Shown here in pieces: positions 8,484 through 17,268 of a stretch of DNA of 49,041 bases (position 1 is its first letter; each line of letters opens with the position of its first letter). Origin of the DNA: Pseudooceanicola sp. (lineage in GTDB: Bacteria > Pseudomonadota > Alphaproteobacteria > Rhodobacterales > Rhodobacteraceae); the NCBI RefSeq assembly GCF_029213205.1, contig NZ_JARGNH010000022.1, forward strand, positions 1 through 49,041, given 5' to 3'. The translations under genes and the position numbers were made by a program. The notes beneath the pieces were generated by a model. It saw only the letters and a program-made list of their open reading frames with translations. It was not told the DNA's origin and did not search any database.

Positions 8484-8989
8484 ATGACCAGGGAATCTAC
8501 AACGTCCGGTTCCTTTGCACCGGAAACTCCGCCAGGTCGATCATCGCGGAAGCCATCATGAATCGCCAGGGGACAGACGAATGCCAAGCGTATTCCGCCG
8601 GATCGAGGCCGGGATCCGCACCGCACCGCTACACGCGTGATCTGCTTCGTGGGCGGCACCACGACACCAGCTTTGCACAAACCAAGATCTGGGGTGAATT
8701 CGCCCGCCCAGATGCGCCGCAGATGGATTTCGTGTTTGCCGCTTGCGACAATGCCGCTGCCGAAGAAGGTCCATTCAGGCCGGGTCAGCCGATGAGCGCA
8801 CCTTGGGGGGCTGATCCTGTAAAGGTCGAAGGCCCGGACTCCGTCAAGCGGTTCGGGTTTTCGAAAACCTATCGGACGCTCCGTAACCGCATTTCCATCT
8901 TCGTCGGCCTACCGCCTGGCTCGCATGACCGGATGGCACTGCAACGCAACCTCGACGGCTTAGGTCGGTTTGCCGCCAAAGCCGACTGA
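8484..8989 (+). pseudogene. arsC: low-molecular-weight phosphatase-type arsenate reductase, frameshifted
   Basis: The natural ATG at 8484 follows TTAGGAG, but its frame stops after about 25 codons. Homology runs in another frame, which enters one base out, at IYNVRFLCTGNSARSIIAEA: one G too few in the GGG run near codon 3 breaks the gene. The P-loop CTGNSAR is intact. In family members a second redox cysteine follows CDNAA (CDNAAGEVCP); here the segment reads CDNAAAEEGP, so that cysteine has become glycine. Both features argue for loss of thioredoxin-linked arsenate reduction. The frame continues to 8989 without further stops, so decay is recent or the shift is a sequence error. Confidence 0.75.
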
Positions 8990-9016
8990 TCCCTCCCTCT
9001 CTTCTGAAAGCCCGAC

Positions 9017-10084
9017 ATGACCGATACATCGCTTCCCGCTGCGGCAGGACTTGGACTTTTTGAACGCTGGCTATCCGTCTGGGTGGCGCTGGCGATTGGC
9101 GCAGGGCTGTTGCTTGGCAATCTGTTTCCCGGCGCGTTTGCAGCGCTCGCCTCTCTGGAGATCGCGTCGGTCAACTTGCCCGTGGCGGTGCTGATCTGGG
9201 CCATGGTCTATCCCATGATGGTCGGTGTCGACTTTGGCGCGCTGCGCCAGGTGGGCGACAAACCAAAGGGGCTGGTCGTCACACTGGTGGTAAACTGGCT
9301 GATCAAGCCCTTCACGATGGCAGCCCTCGGCGTGCTGTTTTTCAACCACGTCTTTGCCGGCCTGATCCCGCCGGACGACGCGCAGGCCTACCTGGCGGGC
9401 GTGATTCTGCTGGGGGCAGCGCCCTGCACCGCGATGGTGTTCGTCTGGTCGAACCTGACGCGCGGCGACGCCACCTACACGCTGGTGCAGGTCAGTGTGA
9501 ACGATGTCATCATGGTCTTTGCTTTTGCGCCGATCGTGGCCTTCCTGCTCGGTGCGACAAATATCGTCGTGCCCTGGGACACCCTGCTGTTGTCGGTTGG
9601 CCTCTATGTCATGTTGCCGCTACTGGTCGGATACATGACGCGACGGCGGCTGATCGCCAAAGGTGGCGAAGCGGCTGTCGATAGCTTCAAGTCCCGCGTT
9701 CAGCCGTTCTCGATCCTCGGGTTGCTGATAACGGTGGTGCTGCTGTTCGCCTTTCAGGGGGAGGTGATCCTTGAGCGCCCGCTGGTGATCGCCCTGATAG
9801 CGGTGCCGTTGTTGATCCAGTCCTACGGCATCTTCTTTCTGGCCTACGGGGCCGCGCGGGCTTGGGGCATCCCGTTCAATGTCGCGGCCCCCTGCGCCCT
9901 CATCGGCACGTCCAACTTCTTCGAGCTGGCCGTCGCGGTCGCGATCAGCCTGTTCGGTCTGGGATCGGGGGCGGCGTTGGCCACGGTCGTCGGGGTTCTG
10001 GTCGAAGTGCCGGTCATGCTTTCACTCGTCGCATTCGCGAACAGAACCCAGCACTGGTTTCCCTCTGAAAAGGGTTCCGCATGA
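9017..10084 (+). CDS. acr3: ACR3-family arsenite efflux transporter
   Basis: 355 residues with ten hydrophobic segments. The conserved TM4 motif [13 protein letters not shown] carries the essential cysteine (C137), and [13 protein letters not shown] and [13 protein letters not shown] match the ACR3 family rather than ArsB. It exports As(III) across the inner membrane by proton exchange. It starts 27 bases after the arsC remnant. Its stop overlaps the start of the next reading frame (ATGA). Confidence 0.93.
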   Translation: MTDTSLPAAAGLGLFERWLSVWVALAIGAGLLLGNLFPGAFAALASLEIASVNLPVAVLIWAMVYPMMVGVDFGALRQVGDKPKGLVVTLVVNWLIKPFTMAALGVLFFNHVFAGLIPPDDAQAYLAGVILLGAAPCTAMVFVWSNLTRGDATYTLVQVSVNDVIMVFAFAPIVAFLLGATNIVVPWDTLLLSVGLYVMLPLLVGYMTRRRLIAKGGEAAVDSFKSRVQPFSILGLLITVVLLFAFQGEVILERPLVIALIAVPLLIQSYGIFFLAYGAARAWGIPFNVAAPCALIGTSNFFELAVAVAISLFGLGSGAALATVVGVLVEVPVMLSLVAFANRTQHWFPSEKGSA

Positions 10085-10320
10085 CCGTTGTCCCCCATCT
10101 CGCCACCGGCTGGACCCGTCCGCAGCTGTTGGCGCGGCTTGCCGCGATGCAGGTGCCCCCCAATCTGATCAATCGGCCCATTGTCCGCTCACCAAGAGCT
10201 GTCCGGCTCTGCCGCCCGAGCGCCTCCGTGCTGGATCGTCTCGACCGTCGGCCAGCCGGGCCAATCACGAAGGAAGACGGCACGCTGCTGATTGACGCGG
10301 AAGGAAACCGAGTTGTCTGA
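10081..10320 (+). pseudogene. arsC: glutaredoxin-type arsenate reductase with two internal deletions
   Basis: A 79-codon frame where family members have about 140. It begins MTV, then jumps to HLATGWTRPQLLARLAAM, then to NLINRPIVRSPRAVRLCRPS and ends with [20 protein letters not shown]. The catalytic N-terminal segment (HNPxCxxSR) and the central helix region are both missing, yet the frame is preserved. It lacks the active-site cysteine and cannot reduce arsenate. It overlaps acr3 by 4 bases and arsH by 8, so it may be kept for translational coupling (inference). Confidence 0.75.
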
Positions 10321-11023
10321 TACCCCGAACCTTGAAGAAGAATATTTCAAAGCAATCGATATGGATCGCCTGATTGCACCTGCGCGGGCAACGCAGGCCC
10401 CACGCATTCTGCTGCTCTACGGCTCGCTCCGGGACCGGTCATTCAGTCGGTTGATGACCGAGGAAGCGGCCCGAATCCTGGCGCGTTTTGGGGCCGAGAC
10501 GCGCACCTATTGCCCATCTGGCCTGCCGCTTCCCGACGATGCTGAGGCCACGCATCCAAAGGTGCAGGAGCTGCGCGATCTGGTCACTTGGTCCGAAGGG
10601 ATGGTCTGGTGTTCGCCAGAACGGCATGGTGCGATGAGCGGCATCATGAAAACCCAGATCGACTGGATTCCCCTCGCCCTCGGCGGTGTGCGACCGACGC
10701 AGGGAAAAACGCTCGCCGTCATGCAGGTCAGCGGCGGCTCGCAAAGCTTCAATGCCGTGAATCAGCTTCGCATCCTGGGGCGCTGGATGCGCCTGCTGAC
10801 GATCCCAAACCAGTCCTCCACCCCCAAGGCGTTTCTGGAATTTGATGATGCGGATCGAATGAAGCCATCGCCATTCTACGACCGGGTCGTCGATGTCATG
10901 GAAGAATTGATGAAGTTCACGATGCTGACCAGAGACAACACGGACTACCTGTTGGATCGCTACAGCGAGCGGAAGGAAAGCGCCGCCGAGCTGTCGAAGC
11001 GCGTCAATCAGAAAGCGATCTGA
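10313..11023 (+). CDS. arsH: ArsH, NADPH-dependent FMN reductase (organoarsenical oxidase)
   Basis: 236 residues from a TTG start ([12 protein letters not shown] aligns with the usual MSD/MTD start), with AAGGAA at 10301-10306. Flavodoxin-fold motifs are [13 protein letters not shown] (phosphate-binding loop), [14 protein letters not shown] and [14 protein letters not shown]. ArsH oxidises trivalent methyl- or aryl-arsenicals and reduces quinones or Fe(III). It is the last gene of the operon and overlaps the arsC remnant by 8 bases. An alternative TTG at 10292 would add 7 residues. Confidence 0.9.
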   Translation: MSDTPNLEEEYFKAIDMDRLIAPARATQAPRILLLYGSLRDRSFSRLMTEEAARILARFGAETRTYCPSGLPLPDDAEATHPKVQELRDLVTWSEGMVWCSPERHGAMSGIMKTQIDWIPLALGGVRPTQGKTLAVMQVSGGSQSFNAVNQLRILGRWMRLLTIPNQSSTPKAFLEFDDADRMKPSPFYDRVVDVMEELMKFTMLTRDNTDYLLDRYSERKESAAELSKRVNQKAI

Positions 11024-11266
11024 TCGACATTTCGAACACAACGCCGCGCGACTCATCCGCCACAGGACGGCTGAGCCGGTCAGCGCTGGCCCGACGCTGC
11101 GGGTGCAACAACACCTGCTGCGCGACACTGGCATCACCCCGTACACCTGGGACCGGAAAAGCGCCGGGATCCGGGTGAGCCGGAACGGCGTGGCGACCGG
11201 CGCTGCGTCAAAGAGCTGAGCGGCTTTGCCACAGGGGGATCGTTTCGATGCGGGAACGCGGCGCGG

Positions 11267-12076
11267 TCACCGCCCTTCGAACCGGGGCGGGCGTTTTTCG
11301 CGGACGGCATCGCGGCCTTCACGGAAATCATGGCTTTCGCGACATTCCAGCGCGATCTCGGCGATCCGGGCCGGGTTGCGGGCGCTTTCGGGTTTGAGCA
11401 GGTCGGCGATGGTTTCCTTGGTCGCACGCACCGACAGCGGCGCATTGGCGGCGATCTGATTGGCGAAATTCAGTGCCGCAGGCCAGAGCGCATCGGGCGC
11501 ATAGACATGTTCCACCAGCCCCCAGTCCCGTGCCGTTTCGGCATCCACCCGGTCACCGACAAACAGCAGGCGCCGGGTCCGGGCCGGGCCGATGGCGTCG
11601 ACCAGGCTTTGCAGCCCTTCCGACCCATAGGACAAGCCCAGCCGCGTCGCCGGGATGCCAAAGCTCGAGTCGCTTGAGGCCAGGCGGAAATCGCAGTTCA
11701 TCGCGGTCATCAGACCGCCACCGATGCAATAGCCCTTGATCGCGGCGATGATCGGGATCGGGCAATCGAGCAGCATTTTCTGGCGCGCGACAAAATCGAC
11801 GCCGGTGGGACGCGGGCCTTCAAAGCCGCTGAGGTTGGCACCGGAGATAAAGGATTTGCCACCAATGCCGGTAAAGATCAGCGCCCGCGCCCCCGCTGCC
11901 ACGGCGGTCTCCAGCGCCTTGACCATCCCGGCGGTTGCCGGTTCGTCCAGCGCGTTCAGTTTCTGCGGGATCTGGATCGCCAGAATGGCGACACGGTCGA
12001 CAAGGCGCAGCCCGACTCGCCCGTCGCCAAAGCTTTGATCAGGGGTCCAGTCGGGCGGGAAATTGCTATCGGTCAT
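11267..12076 (-). CDS. crotonase-fold protein (enoyl-CoA hydratase/isomerase family)
   Basis: 269 residues. The oxyanion-hole segments are present (KSFISGANLSGF and GYCIGGGLMTAMNCDFRLAS). The two glutamates of true hydratases are absent: the CEL position reads LMT, and the PE of the second motif reads PATRLGLSYG. Dehydration or hydration chemistry is therefore doubtful; decarboxylase, isomerase or thioesterase activity is possible. It is clearly paralogous to the protein at 14291-15121. It starts 12 bases after the qor remnant on the same strand, divergent from the GntR/CaiB genes. Confidence 0.8.
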   Translation of the reverse strand: MTDSNFPPDWTPDQSFGDGRVGLRLVDRVAILAIQIPQKLNALDEPATAGMVKALETAVAAGARALIFTGIGGKSFISGANLSGFEGPRPTGVDFVARQKMLLDCPIPIIAAIKGYCIGGGLMTAMNCDFRLASSDSSFGIPATRLGLSYGSEGLQSLVDAIGPARTRRLLFVGDRVDAETARDWGLVEHVYAPDALWPAALNFANQIAANAPLSVRATKETIADLLKPESARNPARIAEIALECRESHDFREGRDAVREKRPPRFEGR

Positions 12077-12088
12077 CTGGGGGTTCCT

Positions 12089-12259
12089 TCAGGGTTTCAA
12101 TACGATGGGAGCGGTGGTGGCACGGGGTTCCAGCAGCCGATGCGCCGCAGCGGCTTCGGCCAGCGGCAGCACCGCGCCGATGGCGGTGTTGCACACCAGG
12201 GCCTCACCCGGGGCCGGGGCGGGGCAGGTTACCTGTTCCAGCGCCATGACCTCCGCCAT
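12089..12259 (-). pseudogene. quinone oxidoreductase (qor) remnant, ends fused
   Basis: The frame from 12259 reads MAEVMALEQVTCPAPAPGEA and NTAIG, the N-terminus of zinc-free quinone oxidoreductases, then passes directly into VLPLAEAAAAHRLLEPRATT and the C-terminal VLKP stop. About 250 central residues including the Rossmann domain are gone. Upstream the natural start (IHAHGG-EVMALE) is also frameshifted. The remnant sits directly before the crotonase gene, suggesting a former operon. Confidence 0.65.
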
Positions 12260-12363
12260 GGGCGTGGATGAGAATGGAATGTGTTTTCAACGACTTTCTC
12301 CCAGGTCAGCCACTCGAAACGCGGATCACCGTGCGGCCCTCTGCACGAGGATAGAATCCGTCA

Positions 12364-12394
12364 ATGTATACTTGCAATGCCTTTACTTATACAT
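12364..12394. promoter_or_regulatory. candidate GntR operator
   Basis: Perfect inverted 7-bp arms ATGTATA (12364-12370) and TATACAT (12388-12394) separated by 17 bases, 41 bases before the GntR start. FCD-type GntR regulators commonly bind AT-rich TGTATAC-like dyads next to their own genes. This is inference from position and symmetry. Confidence 0.4.
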
Positions 12395-12434
12395 AGAGCC
12401 GCATAGCGACTATGCCCCGATGAGAGGAAACCAA

Positions 12435-13103
12435 GTGGCCCGCGCCAGCGAAACGGTCCGGCTGAAACTGGAAGGTGAGATCAACGCGGGCACCTTGCGC
12501 CCCGGCGACAGCATCGACGAGAAATCGCTGGCCGCGCGGTTCGCAATCTCGCGCACCCCGGCGCGCGAGGCGATCATGCAGCTTGCCGCCTCGGGACTGG
12601 TCGAGATCCGGCCACGTCACGGCGCCGTCGTCGTCGCGCTCGGCGCCGAAGAGGCGGTGGCGATGATGGAGACGCTGGCCCTGCTTGAGGCCGAAGCCGC
12701 CGCGCTGGCCGCGCACCGGATGCGAGACGACGAGGTGGCGGCGATGATCGCGATCTATCAAGACAGCCGCGACAGCGTGGCCGTGTTCGACAGCGATGGC
12801 TACATCCGACTGAACACAAGGTTTCACCAAGCGATCCATGACGGTGCCCGCAACGGCTACCTCAGCCAAATGATCCGTCAGACTCGCAAGCGGATGAGTT
12901 TCTATCACGCCTCCAGCCTCAATCAAAAAGCGCGGCTGGACCGCTCTTGGCAGGAACACGGCAGGGTGGTCGAGGCGATCCGCCAGGGCGATGCCACGGC
13001 GGCGCGCGAGTCGATGTTCGACCACATCCTGTCCGGCGGGCGGGTCTATGCCGATCTGGTCGCGGCGCTAAAGGAAACCAACCCCGCATCAGAGGAACCC
13101 TGA
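12435..13103 (+). CDS. GntR-family regulator, FadR/FCD subfamily
   Basis: 222 residues. Winged helix (about 5-70) with KSLAARFAISRTPAREAIMQ, then an all-helical FCD domain carrying the acidic and histidine ligands of this fold (TRFHQAIHDGARN; ARESMFDHI). GTG at 12435 is preferred because AGAGGAAA ends 5 bases upstream; an in-frame ATG at 12420 overlaps that site. It is co-directional with, and 21 bases before, the CoA-transferase gene, so it probably controls that operon in response to a carboxylate or CoA ester. Confidence 0.85.
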   Translation: MARASETVRLKLEGEINAGTLRPGDSIDEKSLAARFAISRTPAREAIMQLAASGLVEIRPRHGAVVVALGAEEAVAMMETLALLEAEAAALAAHRMRDDEVAAMIAIYQDSRDSVAVFDSDGYIRLNTRFHQAIHDGARNGYLSQMIRQTRKRMSFYHASSLNQKARLDRSWQEHGRVVEAIRQGDATAARESMFDHILSGGRVYADLVAALKETNPASEEP

Positions 13104-13124
13104 CCCCATGTTTGAGGCTGACGT

Positions 13125-14294
13125 ATGACCCAATTGCCGCTGGACCGATTTACCGTTCTCGATCTGACCCGAATCCGCTCTGGTCCGACTTGCGTCAGGC
13201 AATTCGCCGATTGGGGGGCCAATGTCATCAAGGTCGAGCCGCCCGAAGACGCCGCCGGCTATGGCAATCGCGACACCTCGGATTTCCAGAACCTGCATCG
13301 CAACAAGCGCAGCCTGACGCTGGATCTGAAAACCCCTGAGGGGCAAGAGATCCTCGGCAAGCTGATCGACAAGGCCGATGCGCTGGTCGAAAATTTCCGC
13401 CCCGGGGTCAAGGCCCGGCTGGGGCTGGATTGGGAAACGCTGCACGCCCGCAATCCGCGGCTGGTGCTTGGCTCGATCTCTGGCTTCGGGCAGACCGGCC
13501 CCTATGCCGAACGCCCCGGCTTCGATCAGGTGGCGCAGGGCATGGGTGGGCTGATGTCGATCACCGGCCTGCCGGGTCAAGGACCGGTGCGGGTGGGGGT
13601 GCCGATCGCCGACCTGACAGCGGGGCTCTATTGCGCCATGGGCATGATGATGGCGCTGCTCGACCGCGAGCGCACCGGCAAGGGCCAATGGGTACACACC
13701 AGCCTGCTGCAGGCACAGATCGGGATGCTGGACTTTCAGGCGGTGCGCTGGCTGATCGACGGGGTGGTGCCCGAACAGGCTGGCAACGATCACCCGACAG
13801 CGGTGCCGATGGGGGTCTATCCGACCTCGGACGGGGCGATGAATATCGCGGTGAACGGCGCCCGGATGTGGAAGGATTTCTGTAACGTCATCGACCGGCT
13901 CGACCTGTTCGATCATCCCGATTACGCCACCCCCAAGGACCGTCAGAAAAACCGCGCGGTGCTGAATGCGCTGATCTACGAGATCACCAGCACCCGCAGC
14001 GTCGCAGAGCTGACCGAGGCGCTGCTGGCCGCCGCCATCCCCTGCGGGCCGATCAACCGGATCGATGCGGTGTTTGCCGATCCCCAGGTCCAGCACCTGC
14101 CGATTGTCGCCGAGGTCGATCACCCGACCAAGGGCCGCCAGCGCCTGCTGGGCCAGGCCTTTCAACTGGACGGGGTCGAACCGGCGATGCATTCCGCCAC
14201 CCCGGATTGCGGCGAACATACGGTCGAAGTCCTGAGCGAACTCGGCTACACCGCCGAACAGATCACAGCATTCAGAACCGGAGGCATCGCATGA
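13125..14294 (+). CDS. CaiB/BaiF family CoA-transferase
   Basis: 389 residues, full length for family III CoA-transferases. Landmarks: N-terminal VLDLTRIRSGPTCVRQFADW, then GANVIKVEPP (CoA binding), NKRSLTLDLK, GQTGPYAERPGFD, and the catalytic aspartate D163 in IADLTAG. It moves CoA between carboxylates without an energy cost. The substrate is unknown. It overlaps the following crotonase gene by 4 bases (ATGA), so the two are translated together: activation of an acid to its CoA ester followed by crotonase chemistry is the simplest reading. Confidence 0.88.
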   Translation: MTQLPLDRFTVLDLTRIRSGPTCVRQFADWGANVIKVEPPEDAAGYGNRDTSDFQNLHRNKRSLTLDLKTPEGQEILGKLIDKADALVENFRPGVKARLGLDWETLHARNPRLVLGSISGFGQTGPYAERPGFDQVAQGMGGLMSITGLPGQGPVRVGVPIADLTAGLYCAMGMMMALLDRERTGKGQWVHTSLLQAQIGMLDFQAVRWLIDGVVPEQAGNDHPTAVPMGVYPTSDGAMNIAVNGARMWKDFCNVIDRLDLFDHPDYATPKDRQKNRAVLNALIYEITSTRSVAELTEALLAAAIPCGPINRIDAVFADPQVQHLPIVAEVDHPTKGRQRLLGQAFQLDGVEPAMHSATPDCGEHTVEVLSELGYTAEQITAFRTGGIA

Positions 14295-15121
14295 GCCAGC
14301 TCGCCAAAATCCCGCCCGAAGCCGAGGCCGACGGCTATACGCCGCAGATCCGCGTCGAGGTAAGGGACGGCATTGGCTGGATGATCTTTGCCAATCCGAA
14401 ACGTCGCAACGCGGTGACCTTTACGATGTGGCGTCAAATCCCGGCGGCCCTGGCCGATCTCGCCGCCGATCCTTCGGTCCGGGTGGTGGCGCTGCGTGGC
14501 GAGGGCGAAAGCTCGTTCATCTCCGGCGCTGATATCTCGGAATTTGCCACCCGTCGCTCGACCCCCGAACAGGTTGCCGCCTATGACGTGGTCGGGACCG
14601 AGGCGAATACCGCCATCGTCAATTTCTCCAAGCCCACGGTCGCGGTGATCCGCACCTGGTGCGTCGGCGGCGGTGTCGCCACCGCGCTGGGTTGCGACCT
14701 GCGCATCGCCGCCGAGGACACCCGCTTTGCGGTGCCCGCTGCCCGGCTCGGTCTTGGCTATCGCTATTCCGGGATCAAGGCGCTGGTGGATGTCGTCGGC
14801 CCGGCCAATGCGCGTGAGATCTTCTTTACCGCCCGCCAATATACCTCGGCTGAGGCGCAGGCGATGGGCCTGATCAATCGCATCCTGCCGGTGGCGGGGT
14901 TCGATGCCGCCGCCGAGGCCTATCTCGCCCAGATCGCTGGCAATGCACCGCTGACCATGCACGCCGCCAAACTGGCGATCGGCGCCACCGGGCAGGACGC
15001 GGAGCAGCGCGACATGGCCACGATCGAGACCGCGATCCAGGCCTGTTTCGACAGCGAGGATTATCTCGAAGGCCGCAAAGCCTTTGCCAAGAAGCGCCCG
15101 CCGGTGTTCAAGGGGCGGTGA
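14291..15121 (+). CDS. crotonase-fold protein (enoyl-CoA hydratase/isomerase family)
   Basis: 276 residues. The crotonase core has NPKRRNAVTF, SSFISGADISEFA and TWCVGGGVATALGCDLRIAA. As in the paralogue at 11267-12076, the two catalytic glutamates of hydratases are replaced (VAT in place of CEL; PAARLGLGYR in place of PE). A C-terminal YLEGRKAFAKKRPPVFKGR tail is typical of the family. It overlaps the CoA-transferase stop, so it probably acts on the CoA ester that enzyme makes. Confidence 0.82.
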   Translation: MSQLAKIPPEAEADGYTPQIRVEVRDGIGWMIFANPKRRNAVTFTMWRQIPAALADLAADPSVRVVALRGEGESSFISGADISEFATRRSTPEQVAAYDVVGTEANTAIVNFSKPTVAVIRTWCVGGGVATALGCDLRIAAEDTRFAVPAARLGLGYRYSGIKALVDVVGPANAREIFFTARQYTSAEAQAMGLINRILPVAGFDAAAEAYLAQIAGNAPLTMHAAKLAIGATGQDAEQRDMATIETAIQACFDSEDYLEGRKAFAKKRPPVFKGR

Positions 15122-15169
15122 CCCTGCTGGGGGTGAGTTGAGGTGCGCGCCATGCGGGCACCCCAACCG

Positions 15170-15204
15170 CTGTAAACCGGTAGGCAACTGTAAACCGATA
15201 GGCA
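15170..15204. repeat. 17-bp imperfect tandem repeat
   Basis: CTGTAAACCGGTAGGCA (15170-15186) and CTGTAAACCGATAGGCA (15188-15204), differing at one base, lie between the convergent crotonase and pncB genes. They may be regulatory or a replication-slippage product. Confidence 0.7.
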
Positions 15205-15221
15205 GATATGCCTTGGGTCGC

Positions 15222-16514
15222 TTAAACCAAGACCTCCATCGACTCCTGCTCGCCGACCCCGAACACCCGCTTGTAGCGCGCGATCTGATCCGCCGGGCCC
15301 ATCGCCTTTTCCGGGTTGTCCGAAAGCTTCACCGTCGCCCGTCCGTCCGCCGCGATGGCCTTGCAGACCAGCGAGAACGGCGCCAGCGCGTCACCCGGGA
15401 CCAGGCCGCGGAAATCATTGGTCAGCAGCGTGCCCCAGCCGAAGGACACCCGGACCCGGCCAGAGAATTGCCGGTGCAGTTCCTCGATCTTGTCGACATC
15501 GAGCCCGTCGGAAAAGATCACCAGCTTGCCAGTCGGATCCTCACCGCGCGATTTCCACCAGTTGATCGCGATTTCCGCGCCGGCGGCCGGATCGCCGCTG
15601 TCGATGCGAATGCCGGTCCAGCCCGCCAGCCAATCCGGCGCCTTTTCAAGGAACCCTTCGGTGCCATAGGTGTCGGGCAGGATGATGCGCAGGTTGCCGT
15701 CGTGTTCGACCTGCCAATCGGCGAGCACGTCATAGGGCGCCCGGGCCAGCGCCGCGTCATCCTTGGCCAGCGCCGAATAGACCATCGGCAGCTCGTGGGC
15801 ATTGGTGCCCACCGCCTCAAGGTCGCGGCGCATGGCGATCAGACAATTCGAGGTGCCGGTGAATTTCGGCCCCAACCCTTCGAGCATCGCCTGCACGCAC
15901 CAATCCTGCCAGAGAAAGGAATGCCGCCGCCTTGTGCCAAAATCAGCGATCCTGAGGGTGTCGAGCGATTTCAGCCGTTCGATCTTTTCCCAGATCTTGG
16001 TCATGCCGCGGGCATAGAGCACCTGCAGTTCGAACCGGCCCAAGGTGCCGAGGACAGCCCGGCCGCGCAGCTCCATCAGGATGGCGAGAGCGGGAATTTC
16101 CCACATCATCACCTCGGGCCAGGATCCTTCGAATGTCAGCTCATATTGGTCGCCGACCCGTTCCAGATGATAGGGCGGCAGCGACAAGGTCTCGAACCAT
16201 TCCATGAAATCAGAGCGGAACATCTGCCGCTTGCCATAAAAGGTGTTGCCACGCAGCCAGGTGGATTCGCCACGGGTCAGGCGGAGCGAGCGGACATGAT
16301 CCAGCTGTTCGCGCAACTCGCCCTCGTCGATCAGATCGGCCAGCGGGATCGTCTTGGTCCGGTTGATCAGCGAAAAGGTGACATTGGTGTCGGGTTTGTT
16401 GCGAAACACCGACTGGCACATCAGCAGTTTGTAGAAATCGGTGTCGATGAGGGACCGGACGATCGGATCGATCTTCCAGCGGTGATTCCAGACGCGGGTG
16501 GCGATGTCGGCCAT
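15222..16514 (-). CDS. pncB: nicotinate phosphoribosyltransferase
   Basis: 430 residues. The N-terminal [13 protein letters not shown] matches the family, the phosphorylated histidine lies in [12 protein letters not shown], and the barrel end shows IRIDSGDP and IFSDGLD with [11 protein letters not shown]. It makes nicotinate mononucleotide from nicotinate, PRPP and ATP in the cytoplasm (Preiss-Handler salvage). The start at 16514 follows GGGAGAG. A pncA gene lies nearby on the same strand, so nicotinamide deamidation and ribosylation are locally paired. Confidence 0.93.
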   Translation of the reverse strand: MADIATRVWNHRWKIDPIVRSLIDTDFYKLLMCQSVFRNKPDTNVTFSLINRTKTIPLADLIDEGELREQLDHVRSLRLTRGESTWLRGNTFYGKRQMFRSDFMEWFETLSLPPYHLERVGDQYELTFEGSWPEVMMWEIPALAILMELRGRAVLGTLGRFELQVLYARGMTKIWEKIERLKSLDTLRIADFGTRRRHSFLWQDWCVQAMLEGLGPKFTGTSNCLIAMRRDLEAVGTNAHELPMVYSALAKDDAALARAPYDVLADWQVEHDGNLRIILPDTYGTEGFLEKAPDWLAGWTGIRIDSGDPAAGAEIAINWWKSRGEDPTGKLVIFSDGLDVDKIEELHRQFSGRVRVSFGWGTLLTNDFRGLVPGDALAPFSLVCKAIAADGRATVKLSDNPEKAMGPADQIARYKRVFGVGEQESMEVLV

Positions 16515-16940
16515 AGGCGGCTCTCCCTCAATAGCGAGTTCGCTTAAAGCAGGGCGGTCAGGGTGTTGGCAAGGCAGGCCCGGGCCAATGCCGGGCCAAA
16601 ACCACATAGGGGCACAACAAACGCCCGGGCCATGGCAAGTCGTTTCAAGCGTCGCAGCCCTGCTGTTTTCCAACCCGGAGTCGCCAGTCCCCTTCGTTTC
16701 ACCAAGGTGGCAAAACAAGTTGGCTCTAAGGTGCGATACGATGTCGATACGGCCCCGGTGCTCTCAGACCGCATGCGCACCGAATACCCCTGCCGCGTTC
16801 CGGCAATGGTAAGCTGGCCGACCCAGGTGATGGCGCAGATCCGCGGCAATGGTCGCGCGATTGTCGGCACCAAGGCGATGCTCCGGCGGCCTGTTCGGGA
16901 TCACTCGGCGCAATAGGCCCGGTCGACGTTCTGAACCGGC
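16515..16940. other. pncB upstream region, no gene recognised
   Basis: 426 bases between tfoX-like and pncB. A + strand frame ending at 16916 (including [19 protein letters not shown] and MAQIRGNGRAIVGTKAM) is open but has no ribosome site and no recognised relatives. The pncB-strand leader contains GC-rich inverted segments but matches no riboswitch class I can name. Confidence 0.4.
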
Positions 16941-17267
16941 TCACAACAATCGCTTGGGCACGTTCCTGGGCTTGGGCAGCGATCCTGCAGTGATCCGCAC
17001 CAGATCGGTGAGCGCATCGGGCGCCTCCAGCATCTCGGGTGGCACCAGATGGCTTGGCTTGGCGCCGGGATAGGGCGCTGCCTGTTCCAGGCCGATATCG
17101 GCATTGGCCTTGGTGATCTTCACGAACAGAATGTCGTCGCAGATCAACGCGACCAGCTTGGTGTCGCAATAGAGACCGTATTCGCCGAACATCGGCAGCG
17201 CCCGCATCTCGCCGGCACCGGCCAGCAGGTCGACGATATGATCGACGGTCTGCTGTGAGCTTGCCAT
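16941..17267 (-). CDS. TfoX/Sxy N-terminal domain protein
   Basis: 108 residues consisting of a single TfoX N-terminal domain: RALPMFGEYGLYCDTKLVAL, DDILFVKI and AAPYPGAKPSHLVPP. The C-terminal TfoX domain of competence regulators is absent, as in many short proteobacterial members whose role is unknown. ATG at 17267 is one base after the pncA stop, so it is probably translated as part of the pncA operon. Confidence 0.8.
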   Translation of the reverse strand: MASSQQTVDHIVDLLAGAGEMRALPMFGEYGLYCDTKLVALICDDILFVKITKANADIGLEQAAPYPGAKPSHLVPPEMLEAPDALTDLVRITAGSLPKPRNVPKRLL

Positions 17268-17268
17268 C

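Noticed and set aside
11024-11266. Possible small gene after arsH (frame including VQQHLLRDTGITPYTWDRKS)
   Set aside because: No start codon with a ribosome site and no family recognised; the stretch is under 250 bases.
16563-16916. Open + strand frame of 117 residues opposite the pncB leader
   Set aside because: No ribosome site, mixed codon quality and no recognised relatives; kept only as part of the intergenic description.
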